Below, piece after piece: positions 53,128 to 61,573 of a DNA stretch of 64,000 bases. Position numbers and translations under genes: made by a program. This stretch comes from Parabacteroides gordonii MS-1 = DSM 23371 (GTDB lineage: Bacteria > Bacteroidota > Bacteroidia > Bacteroidales > Tannerellaceae). A model generated the notes under the pieces. It saw only the letters and a program-made list of their open reading frames with translations. It was not told the origin of the DNA and did no database searches. Location: the NCBI RefSeq assembly GCF_000969825.1, contig NZ_KQ033920.1, forward strand, positions 685,114 to 749,113, given 5' to 3'. The first letter of the stretch is position 1, and each line of letters starts with the position of its first letter.

Positions 53128-54921
53128 ATGGCACAATTTAGCAACTATATTCTGGTGTGCGGCGGGACAGGCTGTCGTGCATCACAAAGCGAACTTATAC
53201 TGGAAAACTTAAAGGAAGCGGTCAAACAAAACGGGTTACAGGAGAGCGTACAAGTGATCCGAACCGGTTGTTTCGGCTTCTGCGAGAAAGGCCCTGTAGT
53301 AAAGCTGATCCCGGATAATACATTTTATGTAGAAGTAAAACCGGAAGATGCGGACGATATAGTAAACGAGCATCTGGTAAAAGGACGCAAAGTAGAACGT
53401 TTACTCTATGTAAATCCGGAAACGAACGAGCAGATACTCGACTCCAAGCATATCAACTTCTATAAGAAACAGTTACGCATAGCCTTACGCAACTGCGGTT
53501 TCATCAATCCGGAAAACATCGACGAATACATCGCCCGTGACGGTTATATCGCCTTGGGGAAAGCCCTTACGGAAATGACTCCTGATGAAGTGATCAAAGA
53601 AATCATGGATAGCGGCCTTCGGGGCAGAGGGGGCGGCGGTTTCCCGACCGGACTCAAATGGCAGATTACCCGCAAGGTGCAGGCTCCGCAGAAATATGTA
53701 GTCTGTAATGCCGATGAAGGCGACCCCGGTGCATTCATGGATCGTTCTATCCTGGAAGGTGATCCGCATTCTATTGTTGAAGCGATGGCTATCAACGGAT
53801 ACTGCACCGGAGCAAGCAAAGGGCTTGTCTATATCCGTGCCGAATATCCGCTTGCCGTAGAACGATTGAAGATAGCCATCCAGCAGGCCAAGGAATACGG
53901 ACTTCTGGGTGAAAATATCTTCGGCACGGACTTTTCTTTTGATATTCAGATACGTTACGGAGCCGGAGCTTTCGTCTGCGGTGAAGAAACAGCCCTGATA
54001 CACAGTATGGAAGGACTTCGCGGAGAAGCAACCGTCAAGCCGCCGTTCCCCAGTGAATGCGGATATAAAGGTTGTCCGACTAACGTGAATAATGTGGAGA
54101 CCTATGCCAATATCCCCGTTATCCTGTTGAAAGGAGCCAAATGGTTCAGCAGTATAGGTACGGAAAAAAGCAAAGGGACGAAAGTATTTGCCTTGGCCGG
54201 AAAGGTCAACAATGTCGGCCTGATAGAAGTTCCGATGGGAACAACCCTTCGTGAAGTTATATTCGGCATCGGCGGAGGTATAAAAGACGGGAAGAAATTC
54301 AAAGCCGTACAGACCGGAGGGCCTTCGGGCGGCTGTCTAACGGAGAAACACCTCGACCTGCCTATCGACTATGATAACCTGATAGCAGCCGGTTCGATGA
54401 TGGGATCGGGGGGTATGATCGTTATGGACGAAGACGACTGTATGGTCGCTATGGCCAAGTTCTATCTCGATTTCACGGTAGAAGAGTCATGCGGCAAATG
54501 TGCTCCGTGCCGTATCGGAAACAAGCGTCTGCACGAAATGCTTCAAAAGATAACTACCGGAAGAGCCAATGTAGACGATCTCGACAAACTGCGTAACCTG
54601 GCAATGGTAATCAAAGACACCGCTCTCTGCGGGCTGGGGCAGACCTCGCCTAATCCCGTTCTTTCCACGCTGGATAACTTCTATGAGGAATACCTGGCTC
54701 ATGTCGACGAACAACGTTGCCCGTCGCACCAGTGCCGCGAACTTACCCAATACTTCATCAATCCGGAGAAATGTAAAGGATGCACCATGTGCGCCCGTAT
54801 CTGTCCGGTTCATGCCATCACCGGTAGCCGGAAAGTACCTCACACGATCGATTCGGAAGTATGTATCCGTTGCGGGTCATGTATAGAGAAATGTAAGTTC
54901 GATGCTATTTACGTACATTAA
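53128..54921 (+). CDS. hydB: NADH-binding (NuoF-like) hydrogenase subunit
   Basis: A 597-residue diaphorase subunit. Domains in order: a thioredoxin-like [2Fe-2S] domain (VCGGTGCRAS, GCFGFCEKGP; residues 8-100), the FMN/NADH domain with GLRGRGGGGFPTGLKW (about 155-175) and CNADEGDPGAFMDR, an SLBB domain, the CGKCAPCRIG [4Fe-4S] site (about 455), and two C-terminal ferredoxin clusters (CKGCTMCARICP, CIRCGSCIEKCK). This is the layout of HydB in bifurcating hydrogenases. It couples NAD(H) to HydA. Confidence 0.94.
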   Translation: MAQFSNYILVCGGTGCRASQSELILENLKEAVKQNGLQESVQVIRTGCFGFCEKGPVVKLIPDNTFYVEVKPEDADDIVNEHLVKGRKVERLLYVNPETNEQILDSKHINFYKKQLRIALRNCGFINPENIDEYIARDGYIALGKALTEMTPDEVIKEIMDSGLRGRGGGGFPTGLKWQITRKVQAPQKYVVCNADEGDPGAFMDRSILEGDPHSIVEAMAINGYCTGASKGLVYIRAEYPLAVERLKIAIQQAKEYGLLGENIFGTDFSFDIQIRYGAGAFVCGEETALIHSMEGLRGEATVKPPFPSECGYKGCPTNVNNVETYANIPVILLKGAKWFSSIGTEKSKGTKVFALAGKVNNVGLIEVPMGTTLREVIFGIGGGIKDGKKFKAVQTGGPSGGCLTEKHLDLPIDYDNLIAAGSMMGSGGMIVMDEDDCMVAMAKFYLDFTVEESCGKCAPCRIGNKRLHEMLQKITTGRANVDDLDKLRNLAMVIKDTALCGLGQTSPNPVLSTLDNFYEEYLAHVDEQRCPSHQCRELTQYFINPEKCKGCTMCARICPVHAITGSRKVPHTIDSEVCIRCGSCIEKCKFDAIYVH

Positions 54922-54962
54922 ATAAGTTGATAGTCGATAATGGACAGTTGACAGATAATCAT

Positions 54963-56753
54963 ATGGAAAATATAAAGCTAACAATAGATAACAGGGAAGT
55001 GGAAGTACCAAAAGGTATGACCGTTCTCGACGCAGCAAGGAGCATGGGTATTCGTATACCGACTCTTTGCCACATGAAACTCGAAGATCTGCATTATGAA
55101 AACAATCCCGGTGCCTGCCGTATCTGCGTGGTTGAAATAGAAGGCCGCCGCAACCTGGCTCCGTCCTGCAAGACGGAATGTACCGAAGGAATGGTCGTTA
55201 GAACCCACACGCCGCGGGTGATGAATGCCCGTAAGACCGTGATGGAACTGATTTTGTCGAACCATCCGGCCGGTTGCCTTACCTGTAGCAGCAACGGTTA
55301 CTGTGAACTTCAGACAATCGCCCACGACCTGGGCATACGGGAAATAAGATACCAGGGCGAACAGTCTACCTTTGAGATAGACCGTTCGCCGTCCATCGTA
55401 CGCAACATGAATAAATGTATCATGTGCCGCCGGTGCGAAACCATGTGCAACAGTATACAGACCGTCGGTGCACTGACCGCCGTCAACCGTGGCTTCAATG
55501 CTGCCGTTTCAACCGCTTTCGAGCGTGATATTGCGGGTAGTACCTGTTCTTATTGCGGACAATGCGTTTCGGTTTGTCCGGTAAATGCTTTGAGCGGACG
55601 CAATACCCAACAACCCGTACTGGATGCATTGGCCGACCCGACCAAGATCGTGATCGCCCAAACCGCCCCGGCAGTCCGTACGGCTCTCGGACGCGATTTC
55701 GGTTGCGAACCGGGAACACTGGTTACCGGAAAGATGGTATCTGCCCTTCGCCAGTTAGGTTTCGATTATGTGTTCGATACGGACTTTGCCGCCGACCTGA
55801 CTATAATGGAAGAGGGTACGGAGCTGTTGCAACGACTCAGTAAATACCTGTCGGGCGACGAGGAAGTGAAAATACCGATGATGACGAGCTGTTGCCCCGG
55901 TTGGGTCAGTTTCGTCGAGCAGCATTTCCCGGAATTGCGGGATAACCTTTCAACGGCCAAGAGCCCGCAACAAATGTTCGGTGCCATTGCCAAAAGCTAC
56001 TTTGCGGAGAAGCTGGGCGTCGATCGTAAGGATATTATCGTAGTATCCATCATGCCTTGTCTGGCTAAGAAGTATGAAGCCTGTCGTCCGGAGTTTGCCG
56101 AGGATGGTAATCCGGATGTAGACATTTCCATTTATACACGCGAACTGGCTCGCCTGATCCGTTACGCAAATATCAACTTCAACGAACTTCCCGATAGCGA
56201 CTTCGACCATCCGCTCGGTGAGTCGACCGGTGCCGGGGTGATCTTCGGAACAACGGGTGGGGTGATCGAAGCAGCCTGCCGTACGGCTTACGAACTATAT
56301 ACGAAGAAGCCGCTCGAAAAGATCGAGTTCAAGGAGTTGCGCGGCCTGGAAGGTATTCGTAGCGGAACGATCAACTTTGACGGCGTTCCGGTGAAGATCG
56401 GTATCGCTCACGGCCTGGGTAATGCCCGTAAACTGGTAGAGGAGGTGAAAAGTGGAAAATCACCTTACCATGTCATCGAGGTGATGGCTTGTCCGGGTGG
56501 CTGTATCGGCGGTGGAGGGCAGCCCTTCCATCAGGGCCGTATAGAGGTCTTACGTAAACGTGCTGCAGCCCTTTACAGCGAAGACGAGAGCAAGCCCCTT
56601 CGTAAGAGCCATGAAAACCCGTATATCCAGCAGTTATATAAAGAATATCTGGGTGAACCTTGCGGGCCGAAAGCACATAAGTTACTGCATACCCATTACT
56701 TCGACCGTAAAGAAGTGATCAATATGTTTCTGGAAACCGATAAAGACAAATAA
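54963..56753 (+). CDS. hydA: [FeFe] hydrogenase catalytic subunit, NAD-linked type
   Basis: A 596-residue enzyme that makes or uses H2. The N terminus carries a plant-type [2Fe-2S] domain (CHMKLEDLHYENNPGACRIC), the His-ligated cluster HPAGCLTCSSNGYC, and two [4Fe-4S] motifs (CIMCRRCETMC, CSYCGQCVSVCP). The H-cluster motifs are intact: MTSCCPGWV, IMPCLAKKYEA and VMACPGGCIGGGGQP. ATG 54963 starts MENIKLTIDN; the upstream in-frame ATG at 54927 is unlikely. The HydEFG maturases needed for the H cluster are not in the window. Confidence 0.96.
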   Translation: MENIKLTIDNREVEVPKGMTVLDAARSMGIRIPTLCHMKLEDLHYENNPGACRICVVEIEGRRNLAPSCKTECTEGMVVRTHTPRVMNARKTVMELILSNHPAGCLTCSSNGYCELQTIAHDLGIREIRYQGEQSTFEIDRSPSIVRNMNKCIMCRRCETMCNSIQTVGALTAVNRGFNAAVSTAFERDIAGSTCSYCGQCVSVCPVNALSGRNTQQPVLDALADPTKIVIAQTAPAVRTALGRDFGCEPGTLVTGKMVSALRQLGFDYVFDTDFAADLTIMEEGTELLQRLSKYLSGDEEVKIPMMTSCCPGWVSFVEQHFPELRDNLSTAKSPQQMFGAIAKSYFAEKLGVDRKDIIVVSIMPCLAKKYEACRPEFAEDGNPDVDISIYTRELARLIRYANINFNELPDSDFDHPLGESTGAGVIFGTTGGVIEAACRTAYELYTKKPLEKIEFKELRGLEGIRSGTINFDGVPVKIGIAHGLGNARKLVEEVKSGKSPYHVIEVMACPGGCIGGGGQPFHQGRIEVLRKRAAALYSEDESKPLRKSHENPYIQQLYKEYLGEPCGPKAHKLLHTHYFDRKEVINMFLETDKDK

Positions 56754-56755
56754 GC

Positions 56756-57244
56756 ATGGAAAAGATACATTTGCCCCAACCTAAAGTAAAGGAACTTCAT
56801 GCCGTATGCAAAGAGCATGACAATGATCCCGGCGAACTGATCAATATCCTGCACGCCGCACAGGAAATATTCGGTTATCTTCCCCGCGAAGTGCAGGAAA
56901 TGGTAGCGGCCGAACTGCATATTCCCGTGTCGCGGGTGTATGGTGTCGTTACCTTTTATTCCTTCTTTACCATGACTCCGAAAGGAAAATATCCTATTTC
57001 CGTCTGCCTGGGAACGGCCTGCTATGTGCGGGGAGCTGAAAAAGTATTGGATGAATTCCAACGCCAGCTGGAAATAAAAATAGGGGAGACAACCCCCGAC
57101 GGATTATTCTCCCTCGACTGTCTGCGTTGTGTGGGTGCCTGTGGACTGGCGCCCGTTGTAACGATCGGAGGAAAGGTGTACGGAAGAATTACCCCCGAAA
57201 AGGTGCGGGATATCTTGTCGGAATATTATATCCGGGAAGAATAA
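56756..57244 (+). CDS. hydC: NuoE-like hydrogenase subunit
   Basis: A 162-residue [2Fe-2S] subunit with a four-helix N terminus (LINILHAAQEIFGYLP) and a thioredoxin-like C terminus. The four ligands are in CLGTACYVRGAEK and CLRCVGACGLAP. It begins 2 bases after hydA and completes the HydABC-type complex. A strong terminator lies about 260 bases downstream. Confidence 0.94.
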   Translation: MEKIHLPQPKVKELHAVCKEHDNDPGELINILHAAQEIFGYLPREVQEMVAAELHIPVSRVYGVVTFYSFFTMTPKGKYPISVCLGTACYVRGAEKVLDEFQRQLEIKIGETTPDGLFSLDCLRCVGACGLAPVVTIGGKVYGRITPEKVRDILSEYYIREE

Positions 57245-57257
57245 AAGTTTTTTGCAA

Positions 57258-57327
57258 AAGTGCCTTCATGGGTTCATATGAGCTTCTTGGGTTTTGAATA
57301 TTATGGCATAACGATATGAAGGCACTT
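57258..57327. repeat. 12-bp inverted repeat after hydC
   Basis: AAGTGCCTTCAT (57258-57269) and ATGAAGGCACTT (57316-57327) pair perfectly around a 46-base loop; GCCTTCATG recurs at 57348-57355. Confidence 0.6.
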
Positions 57328-57378
57328 CTTTCGGCGGGTTCATTTCCGCCTTCATGCTGTGGCAGATGACAGATTGCG

Positions 57379-57404
57379 TTGCAGATAAAAGTAAGTATCT
57401 GCAA
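57379..57404. repeat. TTGCAGATA dyad in GCAGAT word family
   Basis: TTGCAGATA and TATCTGCAA pair perfectly. GCAGAT or its complement occurs also at 57362, 57423 (ATCTGT), 57447 and 57454. Confidence 0.55.
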
Positions 57405-57505
57405 TACCTTAATTCGTTTATTATCTGTTATATACGGCTAAAGGTGGCAGATGGCAGATAACTTTGAAAAACATTTGTGTAGAGAAGAATATAAGCTCAT
57501 ATTAT

Positions 57506-57555
57506 AGTAAAGGGAAGCAAGCCGTTAACAACTAGCTTGTTTCCCTTTACTTTTT
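57506..57555 (+). terminator. Terminator of the hydrogenase operon
   Basis: The stem is 57506-57521 with 57536-57551 (AGTAAAGGGAA core, one G-T pair), followed by a T-run. Confidence 0.8.
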
Positions 57556-57600
57556 ATCTCAAAGATGTATAGAAACTAATTTAAAAGTAGTAACAAAGAA

Positions 57601-57683
57601 AAGCCAGCCTGTACACCGTAATTCAACAAGGTGTACAGGCTGGCTTAGTATGGTGTACACTCTAATCGATTATCCTGTACACC
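57601..57683. repeat. Phased array 3: four CCTGTACACC cores at 22-bp period
   Basis: Cores start at 57608 (CCTGTACACC), 57630 (GGTGTACAGG, inverse), 57652 (GGTGTACAC, inverse) and 57674 (CCTGTACACC), exactly 22 bp apart. Units 1 and 2 lie in a perfect 17-bp hairpin (57601-57617 with 57630-57646); units 3 and 4 form an 8-bp dyad. No T-run follows, so this is not an ordinary terminator. Confidence 0.9.
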
Positions 57684-57755
57684 CTGGCAATAATGAGTCC
57701 TATCCTTTGAATTAGTTAGTCCAGACTTGCCTGTTAGTTATTAGTGACCAACCGG

Positions 57756-58745
57756 TTAAAAGCGGCTGATGGAACCGCCACCACCTGAGCGGCCTCCTCC
57801 CCAGGAACCTCCGCCACCACCAAAGCCTCCCCCGAAGCCACCGAAACCGCCACCTCGTCCGCCGCCGCCAATAATGACAGGGCCGGTACTGCGTCTCAGT
57901 CGACTGATATTACGGCTCTTCTTTTCGGTATAACCACAATTCTTGCATCTGTAAGTGTCTTCAGCCAGCCCTTCCGAATTGTAGGTAGCACACTGTATGA
58001 CTTGCTGGCCTACATATACCAACGTTTTCTGTCCGCAACGGGGACAAATACGAGGGCGGTATTTCAGGAAAGAGACCAGGATAAAGATTCCGGCAGGAAA
58101 TACCACGATCATTATCAGGAATAACCACAGAAACATATCGTCACCTTCTGCCTGCCGGTTGCTCTGGCCTGTCATGGCGGCACGCTCATAGTCGCTGGCC
58201 ATCAGGTATTCCTTTACGGCGGCAACGCCTTTCAGCATACCGGTACTATAATCGCCGGCTTTCAGGTCGGGGATCATGTATTTCTGTTGCAGGCGGTAGG
58301 TGATGGCATCCGGAAGTACACCTTCCAAGCCGTAACCTGTCTCGAAAACGACGGAGCGTTGGGTAGGTTCGGTGACAAGCTGTATCAACAGGCCGTTATC
58401 TTTCCCTTTCTTTCCCAGTCCCCAGTGTTGGAACAGGTCGGTGGCAAACATGCGGGCGTCGTTATCACCGATACTTTCCACAGCGACAACGGCTACTTCT
58501 ATTCCCAAGCTGTCTTCCACAATCTGCAAAAGGCGGTTGATACGGTCTACATCCTGCGGCTGGATGATCCCGTCCGGATTGCTCACATGATTATACCGGT
58601 CGGAGAGGCGTACGTTGGGTATTGTCTCGACCGTATAATCCGTTGCAGCAGAAAGATGTAACGGGAAAAGAGACACCAGCAACAAGCCCGTAAGCAGGAG
58701 AGCCAACATATGCCGTCCTACCGGTATTTTATTCAGATTTTTCAT
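57756..58745 (-). CDS. TPM-domain membrane protein (YgcG-like)
   Basis: A 329-residue exported membrane protein. A signal peptide (to about residue 33) is followed by a periplasmic TPM domain at about 40-180 (QDVDRINRLLQIVEDSLGIEVAVV, and ALF-type FETGYGLEGVLPDA), one membrane helix at about 208-228, two Cys pairs of a zinc-ribbon type (CPRCGQKTL and YRCKNCGYTEK), and a Gly-rich tail with Ser-Arg-Phe end. The glycine tail is common in the family. It pairs with the LemA gene upstream, as in many bacteria. Confidence 0.88.
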   Translation of the reverse strand: MKNLNKIPVGRHMLALLLTGLLLVSLFPLHLSAATDYTVETIPNVRLSDRYNHVSNPDGIIQPQDVDRINRLLQIVEDSLGIEVAVVAVESIGDNDARMFATDLFQHWGLGKKGKDNGLLIQLVTEPTQRSVVFETGYGLEGVLPDAITYRLQQKYMIPDLKAGDYSTGMLKGVAAVKEYLMASDYERAAMTGQSNRQAEGDDMFLWLFLIMIVVFPAGIFILVSFLKYRPRICPRCGQKTLVYVGQQVIQCATYNSEGLAEDTYRCKNCGYTEKKSRNISRLRRSTGPVIIGGGGRGGGFGGFGGGFGGGGGSWGGGRSGGGGSISRF

Positions 58746-58766
58746 TTGTTATCTGAACTTATCGGA

Positions 58767-59366
58767 TTAAAATTCAACCTTTGGAGCTTTCTCCGCACCG
58801 CTTTCCGCACTGAAATAGGCTTTAGGCTGGAAACCGAACATTCCGGCCAATACGTTGGTCGGGAAGCTACGGATATATGTATTATAGGATTGTGCTGTTT
58901 CGTTGAAACGTTTACGTTCTACGGAGATACGGTTTTCGGTACCTTCCAACTGCGCCTGCAATTCGGAGAAGTTCTGGTTGGCCTTCAAGTCCGGATAACG
59001 TTCAATTACGAGCATCAGGCGGGAGAGGGCACTGCTCAGTTCGCCCTGTGCGGCCTGGAACTTCTTCATCGATTCTTCATTCAGGTTGGAAGGATCGATT
59101 GTCGTCTTGGTCGCTTCAGCGCGGGCACTCACTACCCCTTCCAGTGTTTCTTTTTCGTGTGTAGCGTATCCTTTTACTGTATTTACCAGGTTTGGTATCA
59201 AATCCATACGGCGCTGGTACTGGTTCTCCACCTGACTCCAGGCAGTTTTTACTCCTTCATCCTGCGTAACCATTGTGTTGTATGTGCCTTTCACCCAGGA
59301 GTAACCGCCAAATAGAAGTACCACGACAATGGCAAGTGTAATCCACAAAGCTTTGTTCTTAAACAT
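58767..59366 (-). CDS. LemA family protein
   Basis: A 199-residue protein with one N-terminal membrane helix (residues 7-22) and a long helical bundle. Family signatures are MVTQDEGVKTAWSQVENQYQRR, LIPNLVNTVKGYA and the C-terminal NVLAGMFGFQPKAYF. Its function is not known in bacteria, but LemA and TPM proteins are commonly adjacent. It starts the two-gene unit, 21 bases before the TPM gene. Confidence 0.93.
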   Translation of the reverse strand: MFKNKALWITLAIVVVLLFGGYSWVKGTYNTMVTQDEGVKTAWSQVENQYQRRMDLIPNLVNTVKGYATHEKETLEGVVSARAEATKTTIDPSNLNEESMKKFQAAQGELSSALSRLMLVIERYPDLKANQNFSELQAQLEGTENRISVERKRFNETAQSYNTYIRSFPTNVLAGMFGFQPKAYFSAESGAEKAPKVEF

Positions 59367-59400
59367 TTTCTTTTTGCTTTAATTGTTATACATAGTTCTG

Positions 59401-59408
59401 CAAAGCTA
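59401..59408 (-). promoter_or_regulatory. Promoter -7 box of the LemA-TPM unit
   Basis: Reads TAGCTTTG on the minus strand, 35 bases before the LemA ATG. Confidence 0.5.
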
Positions 59409-59567
59409 TATAAAAAACAGGATAGTATAAAGTTTGGTTTTATAGAATTGAGGATTAGTTCGAATCTTTCATATCTAAACCTATTTGTGCTTACCTTTAT
59501 AGACTCTGCCTATCTCCCGATAAATAAAACTTATCGCTTTCGTAAACATATCTTAATAAAATATATC

Positions 59568-59575
59568 TACATTTG
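59568..59575 (+). promoter_or_regulatory. Promoter -7 box of the cytochrome peroxidase gene
   Basis: TACATTTG matches TAnnTTTG, 31 bases before the ATG. Confidence 0.5.
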
Positions 59576-59605
59576 TGCTAATTATAACTTAATCAACCAA
59601 TAATT

Positions 59606-60979
59606 ATGCGCAACACTAGTCTTACGAAGATGGCAGTATTTCCTGTCGGGCTACTTACGTTAGCTTTAACATTGCCTTCTTGCTCGTCTAACGACTACAA
59701 GAAACATGAAGGTGATAAGGCAAAACAGGTAGCATCTATCATTCGCAACAACGGATGTCTGGAATGTCACTCAGCCACCGCAAACATTCCTTTTTACGGT
59801 AAACTTCCGATCATCGGCCCGGTTGTACAGGCGGATATGAAAGAAGGTACGCATTATCTGGATCTTACCGCTATGATGACTGCCCTCGACAACGGACAGC
59901 CTGTTACCGAAGTGGATCTGGCTAAAGTGGAGAACACGGCACTCAGCGGCTCAATGCCTCCTGCCAAGTATTACACCATGCATTGGGGTACAAACCTGAA
60001 TGACGATGAAAAAGCGGTTATTATCTCCTGGGCTAAAGAAGCCCGTAAAAACAAGTATGTATCGCCTACTGTAGCTGAAGAGTTTGCCAACGAACCGGTT
60101 CAACCGCTGATGGCTTCCATCCCGACCGACCCGGCTAAGGTGGCTTTAGGATTCGACTTGTATCACGATACCCGTTTATCGGGCGATAACACAATCTCTT
60201 GTGCTACTTGTCACGGTCTGAATACTGGCGGAGTAGACCGCAAACAATATTCAGAAGGTATCGACGGACAATTCGGTGGAGTAAATGCACCGACTGTCTA
60301 CAATGCCGCACTTAACTTCGTGCAGTTCTGGGACGGACGTGCTGCCGACCTGAAAGAACAGGCAGCCGGCCCTCCATTGAATCCGGTTGAAATGGGTAGC
60401 CATTCATTCGATGAGATCTGTACCAAGTTGGCTGACGATAAGGAACTGAGCAAACGTTTCCTTGAAGTATTCCCGGAAGGTTTCACAGAATCGACTGTTA
60501 CCGAAGCAATCGCTGAATTTGAAAAGACATTGCTTACTCCGAGCCGTTTCGATAACTACCTGAGAGGTGACAAGAACGCTCTTACAGCTGAAGAACTGGA
60601 AGGTTACCAATTGTTTAAAGACAACAAATGTGCCACTTGCCACGTAGGTATGAATCTCGGCGGACAGTCGTACGAATATATGGGTATCAAGGATAATTAC
60701 TTTGATTATCGCGGTACCGGCCTGACGGATGGTGATAACGGACGTTGGTCTGTAACGAAGAACGAGTCTGACCGTCATAAGTTCAAAACACCGACTTTGC
60801 GTAACGTCATGCTGACACCTCCGTACATGCACGACGGTTCGATCACTACGATTGAAGATGCTATCCAGGTAATGCATGAATTCCAGATCGGAAAACATAT
60901 TTCGGATGCTGAAACAGCTAAGATCGTTGCCTTCCTGAATACGCTGACCGGCGAATATGACGGGAAGTTGCTTCAATAA
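59606..60979 (+). CDS. Cytochrome c peroxidase-like lipoprotein with three haem sites
   Basis: A 457-residue lipoprotein (lipobox LPSC, Cys26). An N-terminal haem-binding domain with CLECH (residue about 50) precedes a di-haem cytochrome c peroxidase core with CATCH at about residues 200 and 349. Each is a CxxCH covalent haem site, so three haems c are expected. The core motifs FDLYHDTRLSGDN and TPTLRNVMLTPPYMHDGS fit the CcpA/MauG group. It would reduce H2O2 in the periplasm using a quinol or cytochrome donor. The extra N-terminal haem may supply electrons from the membrane. Confidence 0.9.
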   Translation: MRNTSLTKMAVFPVGLLTLALTLPSCSSNDYKKHEGDKAKQVASIIRNNGCLECHSATANIPFYGKLPIIGPVVQADMKEGTHYLDLTAMMTALDNGQPVTEVDLAKVENTALSGSMPPAKYYTMHWGTNLNDDEKAVIISWAKEARKNKYVSPTVAEEFANEPVQPLMASIPTDPAKVALGFDLYHDTRLSGDNTISCATCHGLNTGGVDRKQYSEGIDGQFGGVNAPTVYNAALNFVQFWDGRAADLKEQAAGPPLNPVEMGSHSFDEICTKLADDKELSKRFLEVFPEGFTESTVTEAIAEFEKTLLTPSRFDNYLRGDKNALTAEELEGYQLFKDNKCATCHVGMNLGGQSYEYMGIKDNYFDYRGTGLTDGDNGRWSVTKNESDRHKFKTPTLRNVMLTPPYMHDGSITTIEDAIQVMHEFQIGKHISDAETAKIVAFLNTLTGEYDGKLLQ

Positions 60980-60993
60980 TACAAATTAGTTAT

Positions 60994-61001
60994 TATATTT
61001 G
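60994..61001 (+). promoter_or_regulatory. Promoter -7 box at the RlpA start
   Basis: TATATTTG matches TAnnTTTG but ends only 3 bases before the ATG at 61005. Either translation is leaderless, the start is further downstream, or the match is chance and the gene is read from the peroxidase promoter. Confidence 0.35.
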
Positions 61002-61004
61002 CAC

Positions 61005-61469
61005 ATGCCCTTTCGTCTGATCCATATCGCTCTCCTGTTTATTGCTTTGCAAAGCATAGGGGGAGCGTGGGGGCAGGAGGAAGGGCTTGCCTCTTATTAC
61101 CATGAGCGTTTCCACGGCCGAAAATCATCCAGTGGACGCATTCATGACAAAAACGAACTGGTTGCCGCCCATCGTACGTATCCTTTCGGTACTTTCCTGC
61201 GTATCACCAATCTGGATAATATGAAGTCTGTGATCGTTTGTGTCACCGATCGCGGCCCGCACCGTAAAGGAAGGATTATCGATGTATCTTCCAGTGCTGC
61301 TAAATTACTGGGATTTAAGAAGAAAGGAATAGCCCGTGTCCGTCTGGAAGAGGTGCCTTGTGCAATCGATCTTCGTTACCTGGATCTGATCTATCCTAAA
61401 TGTCCGGCTTACCTCGATACCGACCATTTGCAGCCTACGCCACCTTACCGCATGAAAATAAGACGCTAA
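61005..61469 (+). CDS. RlpA-like septal ring lytic transglycosylase
   Basis: A 154-residue exported protein. The signal peptide ends near GGAWGQ. The rest is a double-psi beta-barrel domain: GLASYYHERFHGRKSSSG, LVAAHRTYPFGTFLRITN and VTDRGPH..GRIIDVS, all RlpA signatures. Known RlpA cuts glycan strands that lack stem peptides. The SPOR domain found in larger RlpA proteins is missing. It starts 26 bases after the peroxidase stop. Confidence 0.88.
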   Translation: MPFRLIHIALLFIALQSIGGAWGQEEGLASYYHERFHGRKSSSGRIHDKNELVAAHRTYPFGTFLRITNLDNMKSVIVCVTDRGPHRKGRIIDVSSSAAKLLGFKKKGIARVRLEEVPCAIDLRYLDLIYPKCPAYLDTDHLQPTPPYRMKIRR

Positions 61470-61545
61470 AGGGCTTCTAATCAAAATCTAATTTCATTTA
61501 AGAGTATTCTAATCGATTACATAAGGCCAAAACACGGCCTGCTTA

Positions 61546-61553
61546 TACCTTTG
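61546..61553 (+). promoter_or_regulatory. Promoter -7 box of the efflux operon
   Basis: TACCTTTG matches TAnnTTTG, 21 bases before the TolC-family ATG. Confidence 0.5.
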
Positions 61554-61573
61554 CTTCCAAAAAACAGAAGCAA

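Larger units (their letters stand above)
57245..57755. other. Convergent intergenic stretch, 511 bp, dense in inverted repeats
   Basis: Between the 3' ends of hydC and the TPM gene. In order: a 12-bp inverted repeat (57258-57269 with 57316-57327), a GGCGG/CCGCC hairpin (57333-57350), a family of GCAGAT words with a 9-bp dyad (57379-57404), a terminator (57506-57555) and phased array 3 (57601-57683). No coding frame. Confidence 0.7.

Noticed and set aside
57601-57646. Ordinary terminator at array 3
   Set aside because: The 17-bp stem is perfect but has no T-run on either side, the operon already ends with a terminator at 57506-57555, and two further cores continue at the same 22-bp phase.
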